NCBI RefSeq assembly: GCF_021729155.1
Contig: NZ_JAJQYA010000001.1
Location: forward strand, 186,001 to 250,000
DNA from: Membranihabitans marinus
GTDB lineage: Bacteria; Bacteroidota; Bacteroidia; Chitinophagales; Saprospiraceae
DNA length: 64,000 bases
Reading direction: 5' to 3'
Shown here: piece after piece, positions 1-10,454 of the stretch
How the letters are laid out: each line of letters starts with the position of its first letter
Position numbering within the stretch: the first letter of the stretch is position 1
Notes under the pieces: generated by a model
Told to the model about the DNA's origin: nothing
Database searches by the model: none
Seen by the model: only the letters and a program-made list of their open reading frames with translations
Made by a program: the position numbers and the translations under genes

Positions 1-27
1 ATTGTATAAACAATTAAATATAATAGT

Positions 28-477
28 ATGGGAATGGTTAAAGACTTCAAAGATTTTGCAATAAAGGGAAATATGGTCGATATGGCCATTGGTATCGTTT
101 TAGGTGCCGCCTTTGGTACTGTGGTTAAATCATTGGTGAGTGATGTAGTTACACCTATAGTAGCTTCCATTTTTAAAATGCCTGATTTTGCCAATTTGTT
201 TTTTGTGCTCAGAGCTCCTGAGACATTGCCTGAAGGAGTTGCCAGTGTTGGTGACATAACATCACTACAAGAGTTGCGAGATGCCGGTGGGGTTGCTCTA
301 GCTTACGGAAGTTTTATAAATGCCGTCATTGCTTTTATCATTGTAGCTTTGGCTTTATGGGTTATCGTTCGAGCAATTAATAAATTGAAGAAAGAGGAAG
401 AAGCACCAGCTCCTGCCCCTGCAGGACCATCAGAATTGGATGTATTGTTAGAAATACGCGATTCCTTGAAAAAGTAA
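28..477 (+). CDS. mscL: Large-conductance mechanosensitive channel
   Basis: Inner-membrane tension-gated pore that releases small solutes during osmotic downshock. The 149 residues match the usual family length. The N-terminal amphipathic helix (VKDFKDFAIKGN) leads into a glycine/alanine-rich TM1 at about residues 16-45 (VDMAIGIVLGAAFG). A periplasmic loop follows, then TM2 at about 93-118, an acidic/Pro-Ala linker (EEEAPAPAPAG) and the C-terminal bundle helix (ELDVLLEIRDSL). Two in-frame ATGs lie at the start (28 and 34) and either could be used. The gene stands alone and is followed at once by a strong terminator. Family assignment is secure. Confidence 0.97.
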   Translation: MGMVKDFKDFAIKGNMVDMAIGIVLGAAFGTVVKSLVSDVVTPIVASIFKMPDFANLFFVLRAPETLPEGVASVGDITSLQELRDAGGVALAYGSFINAVIAFIIVALALWVIVRAINKLKKEEEAPAPAPAGPSELDVLLEIRDSLKK

Positions 478-484
478 ATATTGG

Positions 485-513
485 AAAAAGGGAGGATAAT
501 TCCTCCCTTTTTT
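485..513 (+). terminator. Rho-independent terminator of mscL
   Basis: A perfect 12-bp stem (AAAAAGGGAGGA / TCCTCCCTTTTT) with a TAAT loop ends in a T-run, 8 bp after the mscL stop codon. Confidence 0.9.
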
Positions 514-694
514 ATTATGAGTATCGGTCTATTATATCGTTAAATCCTAGAATTTAAGAGTGTTTCCAATTAACTATTGATTTCTGATTTTATTTATTGA
601 GGATTTGACCTATCAACATTTGAGATAAGGTATTTGGGAGTCTTTAAAGGGAGGTAATATGAATTTCTAATCATTTCACCTCTCTGGATTAGGA

Positions 695-1402
695 TTATTT
701 TGCCATGGCGAGTTTGCGCAAATCTAGTGGCATTTTTTCAATGGCATAGCGAAGTGCGGTACGGGGCATGGTATTTTTGTGTGTCATCACATATTCGAAA
801 ACTTCTTTCTCTCTGTGTTTACTATAGCCTTTTAACATCCACCCATAACCTTTTTGGACCATGTCCTCTTCGTCATTGCGCAAGATATCGGCCAGCTGAA
901 TACATTTTGCGAAATATATATTTTTTCGAGAAGGAAGAATAAGAGATACAGCTGCTGCCCTCCTCATCCATAAATTTTCTGATTTGGCCCAAGTATCGAG
1001 CCGGTGAATGTAATCGGGATATTTAAGCAAAAATGAACCGATAGCCCGAGTACACAAAGAGTCGCATGTAGCCCAATTGTCAATATTTTCTTCCACCCAT
1101 TTCTGAAATATTTCAAAGTCTTCAACGACATAATCTTTTCTCATATAAAAGGCAATATCTGCTGCGATAATGGCTTCCTCGATATATCCTGTAGCCATGA
1201 GTTGGGTACAAATATCATAGATGGTCAATCTGTCTTCAGTTTTTAATGATTCATAGATTTCCACACTTAGACCATGGATTAATGGAGCTTTAACTCCAAA
1301 TGTTTTGATGTCGCTCTTAAAATAATAGGCTGTTTTTTTCTTCCCTTTTTCACTGCTCCAGGTGTGGAGTTGTTCTCTTATCGATTCTAATACCATCTGC
1401 AT
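695..1402 (-). CDS. AlkD-like DNA alkylation repair protein
   Basis: Predicted HEAT-repeat DNA glycosylase of the AlkC/AlkD superfamily, which excises N3- and N7-alkylated purines. The 235 residues are within the AlkD range. They are almost wholly helical, with family-like stretches: WVEENIDNWATCDSLC (the conserved NWD/T-CD segment), LWMRRAAAVSLILPSRK, and MVQKGYGWMLKGYSKHREKEVFEYV near the C-terminus. The start chosen gives MQMVLESIREQL; the second Met is two codons on. The gene converges on mscL and has no obvious partner. Function rests on family resemblance only; AlkD paralogues without glycosylase activity exist. Confidence 0.85.
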   Translation of the reverse strand: MQMVLESIREQLHTWSSEKGKKKTAYYFKSDIKTFGVKAPLIHGLSVEIYESLKTEDRLTIYDICTQLMATGYIEEAIIAADIAFYMRKDYVVEDFEIFQKWVEENIDNWATCDSLCTRAIGSFLLKYPDYIHRLDTWAKSENLWMRRAAAVSLILPSRKNIYFAKCIQLADILRNDEEDMVQKGYGWMLKGYSKHREKEVFEYVMTHKNTMPRTALRYAIEKMPLDLRKLAMAK

Positions 1403-1838
1403 AACCTATTCTTTTCCCTAAAAATAATCGCTTTAATGAATTTCTGATAATTTATTTCCGGTTAAACCAAAGGTCGATTTACGAACATTGGTTGCCTATT
1501 GGGTAATTTTGCTCCATCATTTATATATTACATTGTTATTTTACATCAGAACTTTATTCACTAATTTTGAATATTAATAAAAATATACTGATTTTATTAT
1601 GGTGAATTATACATTAATCCATTGATGCTAAAATATTTAAATCATATAAAATATATTTACAACAAAATATCCTAATGACTTTAGGGAAATTCAAATATTT
1701 CATGGGGCTATTATTTAATTATTTCTTAAAACGTTAAATAATAGAAAGCTAAGTCATTAATATAAGTTAGAATCGCTTTTTTATAAGATTTATACGATAT
1801 TAGATAAGTACGCCTACGATGATCCTAAAACATAAATT
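1403..1838. other. Intergenic, nothing recognised
   Basis: About 436 bp of very AT-rich DNA between the divergent AlkD-like and potassium-channel genes. It must hold both promoters, but I see no convincing -33/-7 pair, palindrome or open frame. Confidence 0.5.
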
Positions 1839-2165
1839 ATGTTTCTATTTAAAACGCTAAGAACTTTTCTAAGGGATAAAGATTACCAAGACCTCTTAAT
1901 TACTACAACCATTATCATAGGATTGGGTGGAATAGCCTATCATTATATTGAAGGATGGAGTTGGATTGATTCTATTTATTTTTCTATAATCACGCTAACC
2001 ACCATTGGCTATGGTGATTACTCTCCTCAAACCGATATGGGCAAGATATTCACCATTTTCTATATACTCATTGGCGTTGGTGTCATTTTGGGCTTTGTCA
2101 ATACGGTTTTCAATCACTATACCAATATGAAAACTGACCAGAAAAATTCACAGAAAACGGATTAA
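1839..2165 (+). CDS. Two-TM potassium channel (Ion_trans_2)
   Basis: Small inner-membrane potassium channel subunit, expected to act as a tetramer. In 108 residues it has the minimal pore architecture: TM1 at about 19-37, a pore helix, the selectivity filter TTIGYGD at 54-60, and TM2 at about 70-90 (FTIFYILIGVGVILGFV). The tail is short, hydrophilic and lysine-rich. No RCK/TrkA_N regulatory domain is attached, and no neighbouring gene supplies one. The filter matches the K+-selective consensus exactly. Gating is unknown. Confidence 0.92.
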   Translation: MFLFKTLRTFLRDKDYQDLLITTTIIIGLGGIAYHYIEGWSWIDSIYFSIITLTTIGYGDYSPQTDMGKIFTIFYILIGVGVILGFVNTVFNHYTNMKTDQKNSQKTD

Positions 2166-2261
2166 AATAAATCAACTCCCTCATCTACAAATTGTAGTAA
2201 TACCAAAAATGATTTTCCTGCTCTTATCAATAGGTAATTAGAATTTCTACTAAAAGGATTG

Positions 2262-3506
2262 CTAATGTATCACTAAGAATTTTTTGAAACCTCTATGTTG
2301 TCCTTTTTCATCCTTTATCTTTACAAAATACATTCCTTGAGGCCAATTGGAGACCTTCAATTCAATGGTATTTTTAGAATATTCTCTACGCAATATTAAA
2401 CGACCGGTAACATCGTATATATCTAATTTTAATCCGTTATACTTGCTTTGAATATATACTATATCCCGACTTGGATTGGGAAAAATATCAATTTCATCTT
2501 TAAAAGTGACCGGAGTTTCACTGGACAAAACATCAGATTTAAAAACTCTGCTCTTGCCATCATCAGTTTTAAAGTCCAATAATGCAGACCAAGCTAAACC
2601 TATAATAGCTTCATAATTTTGTTGAATCACGGGGTGAATAATATCTGAAAAATTAAAATCAAGCACTGGTTTCTCTTCATAAATAGCCATATAGGAAACT
2701 AATCCAGCCAAAAAATAGAGATTAGCCCGCCCATGAGGTGCATCATCTTCATATAACGATGTAAAGGCCACATCATCCTTCAGTATTTCTTTACGAATAC
2801 GGTGAATTATAGGACCTACAGGAATCATAAAAATAGAGGATGCTGATCTACTTTCCAATAGAGCGTCGTGATACTTAATCCACCAATCGTGAAAACTCCC
2901 ATTGGTATACTCATCATAGGCCAACCACTCCGATTCTGATGGCGGAAATCCATTGTTTAAATATCCCGCCATATCGGGCCAATTCTCATAAATATAAAAA
3001 TGAATGGAATCACTTTGATTCTCCACCCAGTCGACAATATCTTGAGTAGCCGATATCGGAGACACTCCAGGGTCGGTAGGATAATCTAGATCGGGATCTT
3101 GCCATTGCATGAAATTTCCCGCTGTCATTAAAATAGTATTGATATTTGCCTGAGCAAAAGATTCGATATCGGAATCCCACAATCCTGGGACCTCATCATA
3201 TCCCCACTGTGACATAGGGGGTAATTGTGCATGTTGAGGAAGAAATCCATACTGCCCTCCAGCTGCGTATTGATGCCCTCCTTGTTGCGCCAATTTTCCA
3301 ATCCAATGAGGAACAGTGGTCTCATCACTAGGTGTTTCAATTTTTGGTGGTCGATGATCGATCAAACTATGACCAAAAATAAAATTCCTAATTTCTACAC
3401 CTTGTCCATAGAGGGCGGATGCACACAATGATATCCACATCAAAACAGAAAACCTTTTGACACTGACATTTGATATGGCTATTAAACCCTGTATCCAATA
3501 CGACAT
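2262..3506 (-). CDS. Secreted SGNH-hydrolase-like protein with T9SS sorting domain
   Basis: The 414-residue protein has a long hydrophobic signal region (about 1-35, ending ALYGQ). A GDSL/SGNH-like block I follows, with GHSL at 45-48 (the Ser would be the nucleophile). An acidic FSDIIHP segment resembles the SGNH DxxH block that supplies Asp and His. The last 80 residues or so form a Por-secretion (type IX) C-terminal domain: FPNPSRDIVYIQS, YDVTGRLILRR, WPQGMYFVKIKDEKG. It is therefore probably a cell-surface or secreted esterase-like enzyme. The catalytic assignment is inference from two short motifs; the T9SS domain is clear. It is monocistronic, and the substrate is unknown. Confidence 0.75.
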   Translation of the reverse strand: MSYWIQGLIAISNVSVKRFSVLMWISLCASALYGQGVEIRNFIFGHSLIDHRPPKIETPSDETTVPHWIGKLAQQGGHQYAAGGQYGFLPQHAQLPPMSQWGYDEVPGLWDSDIESFAQANINTILMTAGNFMQWQDPDLDYPTDPGVSPISATQDIVDWVENQSDSIHFYIYENWPDMAGYLNNGFPPSESEWLAYDEYTNGSFHDWWIKYHDALLESRSASSIFMIPVGPIIHRIRKEILKDDVAFTSLYEDDAPHGRANLYFLAGLVSYMAIYEEKPVLDFNFSDIIHPVIQQNYEAIIGLAWSALLDFKTDDGKSRVFKSDVLSSETPVTFKDEIDIFPNPSRDIVYIQSKYNGLKLDIYDVTGRLILRREYSKNTIELKVSNWPQGMYFVKIKDEKGQHRGFKKFLVIH

Positions 3507-3699
3507 AAGAAGTAAAATTATGATCTAATTAATATTCAAGCCCTGAAATAAGCCATATTGCAGTTGCCTTCACTCAACCGAAAAACATTAGAAATTTTAT
3601 TCTAGTATTGATTTAAGTCATATATGATAAACAATAATATATCAATTGTATATATATACTTATTTCAATTATAGCATTAAACATAGAATGATAGACATT

Positions 3700-5631
3700 C
3701 TACTCCCCTTTTTCTTTTTCTACTTCGAAAAATTCTACAAATTCTCCTAAGGTCATGCTACCGATATCTCCTTTTCCCTGCATCCGTACGGAAACCGCTT
3801 TTTCTTCTTGCTCTTTTTCACCAATGATAAGCATAATGGGGATTTTCTGCATTTCAGCCTCTCTGATTTTTTTACCGATGGTTTCATTTCTAAAATCTAC
3901 CTTACCAGTAATATCTTTTTTAGCCAATTCATTTACTACAGATTGACCGTAATCATTAAAGACTTCAGACACGGGAATCACCACAAATTGCTCTGGGGTC
4001 AACCAAAGAGGGAATTTCCCAGCAGTGTGCTCAATCAATATAGACATAAAGCGTTCCATACTGCCAAAAGGCGCCCTGTGAATCATTACCGGTCGATGAG
4101 ATTGATTGTCCGATCCAATGTATTCCAATTCAAATCGCTCAGGCAAATTATAATCCACTTGGATGGTACCCAACTGCCAAGATCTACCGATAGCATCTTT
4201 TATCATAAAATCCAACTTGGGACCGTAAAAGGCTGCTTCACCGATCTCTGTTACTGTTTTCAATCCCACTTCCTCTGTTGCATCAATGATGGCTTGTTCG
4301 GCAGCATCCCAATTCTCAGTAGAGCCGAGATATTTTTCAGGTGTGGCGGGATCTCTTAAAGATATTTGAGCTGTAAATTCATAAAAGCCCATTTTATCCA
4401 AGACTACCTTGGTTAAATCCAATACATTTAAAAATTCTTCTTTCAACTGGTCTCTAGTACAAAATATGTGGGCATCATCTTGGGTAAATCCCCTTACCCG
4501 GGACAATCCATGTAATTCACCACTTTGCTCATATCGATACACAGTACCAAACTCTGCGATTCGAATAGGCAATTCTTTATAGGAATGAGGTCTATTATTG
4601 AATATTTCACAATGGTGAGGACAATTCATCGGTTTCAATAAAAACTCTTCATTGTCTTTAGGAGTTTTTATAGGCTGGAAACTATCTTCTCCGTATTTGG
4701 CATAATGACCAGAAGTCACATACAATTCCTTTTTACCTATATGAGGAGTAGTCACCATCTTATACCCCCTTTTCTCTTGTTCGTCTTTTAAGAACTTTTG
4801 CAAACGCTCTCTGATGGCTTGACCTTTGGGCAACCAAATAGGAAGGCCAGCGCCCACTCGATCAGAAAACATAAACAATTCCAACTCCGCTCCCAGCTTG
4901 CGATGATCGCGTTTTTTGGCTTCTTCCAACAGAGCCAAATGTTGAGTTAATTCTTTTTGTTTGGGAAAACTTATGCCGTATACCCGAGTCAACATCTTTC
5001 TTTTTTCATCACCCCTCCAGTAGGCACCAGCTACTTTAAGTAACTTTACGGCCTTGATACTTCCGGTGTTGGGTATATGTGGACCTTTACATAGATCGGT
5101 GAATCCTCCTTGAGTGTAAAAAGTTATTTGACCATCTTCGAGACCGTCTATTAATTCCAATTTATACTCATCACCCTTTTCCTCAAAATACTTAATAGCA
5201 TCGGCTTTGCTTACTTCTTTTCTGACATATTCATTTTTCTGTCTAGCCAGTTCCAACATTTTTTTCTCAATCGCTGGCAAATCATCCAAAGACAGAGATT
5301 CTTCCCCAAGATCGATATCGTAATAAAACCCTTGGTCGATAGCTGGTCCGATTCCAAATTTAACCCCGGGATAGAGTGCTTCAACTGCTTCAGCAAATAA
5401 ATGGGCAGAAGAATGCCAAAAAGTAGATTTTCCCTCATCTTCATTCCAGGTATTAAATACAATTGTACCATTGGTTTCGATAGGCAAACCGGTATCTTGG
5501 GTTTGTCCATTAAAGGAAACAGAAAGCACATTCCTCGCCAACCCTTCACTTATGGATTTGGCTACATCCAGACCACTAATGCCTGCTTCATACTCCCGAA
5601 TACTACCATCGGGAAATGTCAATTGTATCAT
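3700..5631 (-). CDS. thrS: Threonyl-tRNA synthetase
   Basis: Cytoplasmic class II aminoacyl-tRNA synthetase that charges tRNA-Thr. The 643 residues are full length. An N-terminal TGS domain (about 1-62) precedes the editing domain. The catalytic core shows the zinc-ligand segment [11 protein letters not shown] and class II motif 2 ([21 protein letters not shown] cut here after the Tyr-Arg pair), then [11 protein letters not shown] as motif 3. The anticodon-binding domain fills the last 110 residues or so. The start [10 protein letters not shown] fits the family. It is not followed by infC/rpmI/rplT, unlike many bacteria. A TATTTTTG -7-like box lies about 30 bp upstream. Confidence 0.98.
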   Translation of the reverse strand: MIQLTFPDGSIREYEAGISGLDVAKSISEGLARNVLSVSFNGQTQDTGLPIETNGTIVFNTWNEDEGKSTFWHSSAHLFAEAVEALYPGVKFGIGPAIDQGFYYDIDLGEESLSLDDLPAIEKKMLELARQKNEYVRKEVSKADAIKYFEEKGDEYKLELIDGLEDGQITFYTQGGFTDLCKGPHIPNTGSIKAVKLLKVAGAYWRGDEKRKMLTRVYGISFPKQKELTQHLALLEEAKKRDHRKLGAELELFMFSDRVGAGLPIWLPKGQAIRERLQKFLKDEQEKRGYKMVTTPHIGKKELYVTSGHYAKYGEDSFQPIKTPKDNEEFLLKPMNCPHHCEIFNNRPHSYKELPIRIAEFGTVYRYEQSGELHGLSRVRGFTQDDAHIFCTRDQLKEEFLNVLDLTKVVLDKMGFYEFTAQISLRDPATPEKYLGSTENWDAAEQAIIDATEEVGLKTVTEIGEAAFYGPKLDFMIKDAIGRSWQLGTIQVDYNLPERFELEYIGSDNQSHRPVMIHRAPFGSMERFMSILIEHTAGKFPLWLTPEQFVVIPVSEVFNDYGQSVVNELAKKDITGKVDFRNETIGKKIREAEMQKIPIMLIIGEKEQEEKAVSVRMQGKGDIGSMTLGEFVEFFEVEKEKGE

Positions 5632-5662
5632 ATATCTCAGATCTACTTAAAAAATAATCATG

Positions 5663-5670
5663 CAAAAATA
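5663..5670 (-). promoter_or_regulatory. Candidate -7 box for thrS
   Basis: Read on the minus strand this is TATTTTTG, matching the Bacteroidota -7 consensus TAnnTTTG, 32 bp before the thrS ATG. No good -33 TTG is visible at the usual spacing. The rest of the 392-bp gap (5632-6023) shows nothing else that I recognise. Confidence 0.35.
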
Positions 5671-6023
5671 GGATTTGCAGTTCAGATTTAAGGGTAAAAT
5701 CCCATGTATTTCAGAATAACCACAAAATTTAATAAAGTCTACTCAAACTATTTAAATCTCATCCACATCATGGATGAAAGTAAAAAATAAAAAAATAGAC
5801 ATTGGCATAATAAAAAATGAAAAAAATCTATCCTGTTAAAAGGCATCAATGACCAACTAAAATACTTAATTCTACTTCTATTTAATCATAATCCAATGTA
5901 TTATTATACAAATCGCATTAAATACCAATACACAGTGAAATGTATTTACATTGTTTAAAAAATTCTTCTTCAACTTCTTTAAACGAATGTGATAATCATG
6001 CATCTATATAAAAAACCAATCGC

Positions 6024-8804
6024 ATGCAGAAGTTTACATTTTGTCTATCATTGACACTCCTGTTTTTATCCAATATCCTCTATGGTCAAAATAGAGGAGA
6101 GATTAATGGGATTCTCTTGGCTAAAGATACCAAGGAGCCTTTAGGATTCGCCACCGTAACCGTTTACAAAGCATTAGACACAACCATCATTGACTATGCT
6201 TTGACCAATGACGACGGATCTTTTGAAATGAAACGATTGCCGTTAAATCAAGAATTGAGAATGATTATTTCATTTTTGGGATATGAACCGGTAAAAGAAA
6301 ATTTCACATTATCCGATCCTCCTGTGAAGAATATGGGCAAGGTGTCAATGGAAACATCCTCCAATCAATTGGAAGAAATTTTGATAGAAGCGGAAAGACC
6401 TCCAATAGTATTTAAAAAAGATACCATTGAATTCAATGCAGCTTCCTTTAAAACAAGGGATGGTGCCACGGTAGAAGAATTGGTCAAAAAACTGCCGGGT
6501 GTAGTAGTGGACAACGATGGCAACATAACCGTTGATGGACGTGCTGTGACTAAAGTAAGAGTAGATGGCAATGAGTTTTTTGGTGGAGACCCCAGGGTAG
6601 CCCTTAGAAATTTGACCAGCAGTATGATAGCCAAGGTTCAAATAAGTGACGACAGAGAAGAAGATCCTCAGCAACTATTGGCCGATGATGAAGTCAACAA
6701 AGTAATCAATCTCAAACTCAAGAAGGAAGCGAAAATGAAGGCATTTGGAAAATTATATGCCGGTGCTGGAAACAAAGATAGATTTGAGGTCGGAGGGATT
6801 GTCAATTCATTTAGAGGTAAATATCAAATTAGTCTTTTGGGCTACTATAACAACTTGAAAAAAACCAACCTATCCATGGAAGAGGTTTTGAGTATGGGAG
6901 GGTTCAATCAAAGCAGATCACGTGGTGGTTCATCTTCTATTAATGGAATCGATTTCGGAACAGGCGACACTGGTTTTCCCAAATCTCTATTGGGTGGAAC
7001 CAATTTAAACGCGACTTGGGGCAAAGCTAGAGCCAACTTCCAATATTTCTATTCCGATAATCAAATAGAAACTGAGGACTTATCATACAAAGAACAGATT
7101 ATCAATCCAGACTCCATTTTCTTTTATGAGTCGGAAAGTACCAGTCAAAAAAATACCCAAGGACATAATGTTGGTGGTGGTCTTCGATGGGAAATTGATA
7201 GTACTGCAAGACTAAATTTCAATATAAACTTAAGTCATTCTGATGGCAAACAACCGGGGATCAATTCTGAAAGTACTTCTTTTAACGATCAGAACAATTA
7301 TACCCAAACCTTTAACACTGAAGAATATCCAACCTCCGCTAACACTAATTTTAGTACTCGGTTTTACTACAATAAAAGACTAAACCAAGACGGACGAAAC
7401 CTTTCTCTTAGAGGTTCATTCTCTAAAAACAAAGGCGACAATGATTTACTTTCCAATTTTGAGCGTCGTTATTTCGAAAACGCTGTTGATTCAGTGGTAT
7501 TTTTTGATCAACTGCGGACTCAGTACACCAATACACAGAGTTTCGATATTAGCATTGGCTATTCCGAGCCTTTATTTAAAGACTTCTTTTTGGAATTGGG
7601 CGCGGGCTATGAGCCGACATTAAAAGTCAACAACATAAATACTGAACAACAATTTAGCAATCAAACCAATTGGGAACAAGTGGATTTATTGAGCAATGAC
7701 TTTGAGAGAGACGAACAAGCTTATGAATTGGAAGGGGGTTTTAGATATCAAAAAGACAAGTTGCAAATTAGTTTGACCACGGAATACAACATTCTAGACT
7801 TCAATAATTCCTTTGGCAAAGAATTGGATAATTTTGAGGAAAGCTATAGATTTTTATCTCCTAGATTTAGATTGGTACTGGACGGGTGGAGATTTAGTTA
7901 CCGATATGGATATGATGTTCCCGACATCGATCAACTTCATCCAATAACCAACAATACCAATCCACTAAATATTACTTTGGGAAATCCCAATCTAGATCCG
8001 AGTCGATCACATAATTTGTATTTCTCTAAATTTTCCTACCAAGGCAAATGGCGTTACAATATGTTTGCGAGAGCTACATTGGAAACCGACCCCATTATTA
8101 CGACTACACAGACCAATGCAGATGCTGTAACCATTCGACAGCCTATAAATTTTGACGAAAATTCTAAGACGGCTTATCTATCTGCCGGTTTAGCGAGACC
8201 TTTAAATATTGACGATCACAAGATCAATATGGATGTAAGAGTGTATTCAGGAGTTTCAAAATCTCCATTCCTTATTAACTCAGAATCTGGATTTTCAAAT
8301 AATTTCTCTGTGGGATCTACGGTTAAATTCAATTACAATTTCAAAGACTTTGTAGACTTTTCACCGAGTTACAACTTGAATTTCAATTCCACGACTTACG
8401 ACAATACCAACTATAGAGAGGTCAACATTACGACCCATAATCTAACGGGTAATTTCACCTTCCACTTGCCTTGGCAGATCGATATCAATAACGATATTTC
8501 ATACCGATACAATCCTCAAGTTGCACCGGGATTCCAGAAGAGTACAGTATTGTGGCATATGGCACTGAACAAAAAGGTATTGCCCAATAAAAAAGGTACG
8601 ATTCGCCTAAGTGTGTATGATTTATTGAATCAAAATATATCGGTATATCGCTATGTGAATTTCAATTCTATCATCGATCGACAAGAATCTACCTTGCAGC
8701 AATATTTTATGTTGTCCTTTATATACGACTTCAGCGAAGGCAACAAAGCACCTGAGCGAGGTGGCCCAAGAGGACCTGGTGGAAGACGTGGTGGATATAG
8801 ATAA
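6024..8804 (+). CDS. TonB-dependent receptor-like outer-membrane beta-barrel
   Basis: The 926-residue protein has a signal peptide (1-21, ending LYGQ). A carboxypeptidase-regulatory-like beta-sandwich follows at about 25-110 (RGEINGILLAKDTKEPLGFA, LRMIISFLGYEPV). A plug-like region comes next at about 120-230 (KKDTIEFNAASFKTRDG, ELVKKLPGVVVDNDGNITV, VRVDGNEFFGGD). The remaining 600 residues or more alternate beta-strands in the pattern of the outer-membrane beta-barrel family that resembles TonB receptors without a substrate-binding lipoprotein. The C-terminus is an unusual Arg/Gly/Pro-rich tail. Substrate is unknown; the family is often annotated only as TonB-dependent receptor. It is monocistronic. 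Confidence 0.85.
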   Translation: MQKFTFCLSLTLLFLSNILYGQNRGEINGILLAKDTKEPLGFATVTVYKALDTTIIDYALTNDDGSFEMKRLPLNQELRMIISFLGYEPVKENFTLSDPPVKNMGKVSMETSSNQLEEILIEAERPPIVFKKDTIEFNAASFKTRDGATVEELVKKLPGVVVDNDGNITVDGRAVTKVRVDGNEFFGGDPRVALRNLTSSMIAKVQISDDREEDPQQLLADDEVNKVINLKLKKEAKMKAFGKLYAGAGNKDRFEVGGIVNSFRGKYQISLLGYYNNLKKTNLSMEEVLSMGGFNQSRSRGGSSSINGIDFGTGDTGFPKSLLGGTNLNATWGKARANFQYFYSDNQIETEDLSYKEQIINPDSIFFYESESTSQKNTQGHNVGGGLRWEIDSTARLNFNINLSHSDGKQPGINSESTSFNDQNNYTQTFNTEEYPTSANTNFSTRFYYNKRLNQDGRNLSLRGSFSKNKGDNDLLSNFERRYFENAVDSVVFFDQLRTQYTNTQSFDISIGYSEPLFKDFFLELGAGYEPTLKVNNINTEQQFSNQTNWEQVDLLSNDFERDEQAYELEGGFRYQKDKLQISLTTEYNILDFNNSFGKELDNFEESYRFLSPRFRLVLDGWRFSYRYGYDVPDIDQLHPITNNTNPLNITLGNPNLDPSRSHNLYFSKFSYQGKWRYNMFARATLETDPIITTTQTNADAVTIRQPINFDENSKTAYLSAGLARPLNIDDHKINMDVRVYSGVSKSPFLINSESGFSNNFSVGSTVKFNYNFKDFVDFSPSYNLNFNSTTYDNTNYREVNITTHNLTGNFTFHLPWQIDINNDISYRYNPQVAPGFQKSTVLWHMALNKKVLPNKKGTIRLSVYDLLNQNISVYRYVNFNSIIDRQESTLQQYFMLSFIYDFSEGNKAPERGGPRGPGGRRGGYR

Positions 8805-8840
8805 TACGAAAGCAGGCTGTATTAATGAAAATATGAATAA

Positions 8841-8863
8841 AAGTGGCTTAAAAACAGCTACTT
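8841..8863 (+). terminator. Weak candidate terminator
   Basis: An 8-bp stem AAGTGGCT / AGCTACTT with one G-U pair, 36 bp after the stop of the outer-membrane barrel gene. The T-tract after it is poor. Confidence 0.35.
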
Positions 8864-8943
8864 AGAATTTCTTTCTAAAAGAATATAACACATTATTGGT
8901 CTTAATTGCCTAATTTTGTGATTTTTAAACAGATTAGAAGGAT

Positions 8944-10200
8944 ATGAAGAAGTTGGAATTAATGGCACCAGCCGGAAACTTTGAATGTTTTATGGCTGCC
9001 ATTCAAGGAGGTGCAGACTCGATATATTTTGGTATCGAGCAATTGAATATGCGGGCGAGAGCCACGATGAATTTCACCTTGGATGATTTATCGGAAATCG
9101 CCCGAATAGCTAACGAGCATAATGTGCGTACATATATAACGCTGAATACCATCATTTACGACCACGATATTTCACTAATGAAACGCATCGTTGATGAGGC
9201 CAAAAATTGTGGTATAACAGCAATTATTGCATCTGACCAGGCAGTAATTTCCTATGCGAGTAGTCAAAAAATGGAAGTCCATATTTCTACTCAATTGAAT
9301 ATTACCAATGCTGAAACCGTGAGATTCTATTCTCATTTTGCCGATGTAATGGTATTGTCAAGAGAATTGAGTTTGACTCAGGTCAAAAAAATATCTGACG
9401 AGATCAAAAGAGATGAAATCAAGGGGCCTTCTGGAAATCTTGTAGAACTCGAACTCTTTGGCCACGGTGCATTGTGTATGGCGGTTTCTGGAAAATGCTT
9501 CCTAAGTCTACATACGGCCAATGCTTCAGCCAACAGAGGAGCTTGTGTTCAAAACTGCAGACGTTCCTATAAAGTCATTGATTTGGAAGATGGTCATGAA
9601 TTAGAAATCGACAATGAATACATCATGTCTCCTAAAGATCTATGCACCATAGATTTTCTAGATCAAGTCATTGAAGCAGGAGTGGAAGTATTGAAAATAG
9701 AAGGCAGAGGCAAGGCCGCTGATTATGTGAAAACCGTGGTATCCAATTATCGGGAAGCTATTGACAGCTATTATGAAGGTAGTTATACGAAAGAGAAAAC
9801 CGAACAATGGATGGAAAATATAAAGACCGTATACAATCGCGGTTTTTGGGGTGGATATTATCTCGGTCAAGAACTCGGTGAATGGACGGATGCCCCTGGA
9901 TCAAAAGCTACACAGAAGAAGATATTCCTTGGCCGTGGTTCCAATTATTTTTCAAAAATTGGTGTGGCTGAATTCAAAATTGAAACCCATTCCCTCAGTG
10001 TAGGAGACAAGGTTCTAATCACTGGCCCTACTACTGGAGTGATAGAAACCGAAGTTTTGGAGTTACATGGTGCCAATGGACCGATATCTTCCGCTAAAAA
10101 AGGAGAGATGTGTTCTTTTCAAGTGAGCGAAGTAGTACGTCCTTCCGACAAACTTTACAAACTCGTCGCTACTGAAGTAAAAGACGCCGTTCATGTCTAA
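8944..10200 (+). CDS. Peptidase-U32-family RNA hydroxylase (TrhP/RlhA type)
   Basis: Members called collagenase-like peptidases are, where tested, tRNA U34 (TrhP) or 23S rRNA C2501 (RlhA) hydroxylases that use prephenate and an Fe-S cluster. The 418 residues start KKLELMAPAGNFECF, the standard U32 opening. They carry the cysteine signature CMAVSGKC, then SANRGACVQNC, then the KDLCTID and LKIEGR segments typical of the family. Its last 8 bp overlap the ferredoxin gene and mtaB follows, so it is probably the first gene of an RNA-modification operon. A TAATTTTG -7-like box lies at 8911-8918. Which RNA it modifies cannot be told from sequence alone. Confidence 0.88.
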   Translation: MKKLELMAPAGNFECFMAAIQGGADSIYFGIEQLNMRARATMNFTLDDLSEIARIANEHNVRTYITLNTIIYDHDISLMKRIVDEAKNCGITAIIASDQAVISYASSQKMEVHISTQLNITNAETVRFYSHFADVMVLSRELSLTQVKKISDEIKRDEIKGPSGNLVELELFGHGALCMAVSGKCFLSLHTANASANRGACVQNCRRSYKVIDLEDGHELEIDNEYIMSPKDLCTIDFLDQVIEAGVEVLKIEGRGKAADYVKTVVSNYREAIDSYYEGSYTKEKTEQWMENIKTVYNRGFWGGYYLGQELGEWTDAPGSKATQKKIFLGRGSNYFSKIGVAEFKIETHSLSVGDKVLITGPTTGVIETEVLELHGANGPISSAKKGEMCSFQVSEVVRPSDKLYKLVATEVKDAVHV

Positions 10201-10435
10201 GGGCAAAGCCAATGTAACCATCATTCATCAACGAGATAAATGTATAGGATGTCACTACTGCGTAGAATTTGCGCCAGAAAGATGGCGGATGTCCAAAAAA
10301 GACGGCAAGAGTGTATTGCTCGGGGGAAAAGAAAAAAAAGGTTTTTGGACGGTAAAAGTGCAACCTTCAGAAATTGAAGAAAATAAAAAAGCAGCAAACG
10401 CCTGTCCTGTTAATATTATTCAAGTAAGAGAGTAG
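10193..10435 (+). CDS. Small 4Fe-4S ferredoxin
   Basis: An 80-residue single-cluster ferredoxin. Three cluster cysteines lie in CIGCHYC and the fourth in ANACPVNII near the end, the CxxCxxC...CP pattern. Between them is a long insert rich in Lys. The start codon overlaps the end of the U32 gene by 8 bp, so the two are translationally coupled. It probably delivers electrons to the U32 enzyme, to the radical-SAM MtaB that follows 19 bp later, or to both. That partnership is inferred from layout. Confidence 0.9.
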   Translation: MSKGKANVTIIHQRDKCIGCHYCVEFAPERWRMSKKDGKSVLLGGKEKKGFWTVKVQPSEIEENKKAANACPVNIIQVRE

Positions 10436-10454
10436 TTCTACATAAATTCATATT

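Noticed and set aside
1403-1838. Hidden small RNA or gene in the long AT-rich gap
   Set aside because: I saw no stable hairpin, promoter pair or frame to support one.
3684-3702. Terminator at the thrS stop codon
   Set aside because: TAGAATG / CATTCTA pairs but overlaps the stop codon and has no T-run after it.
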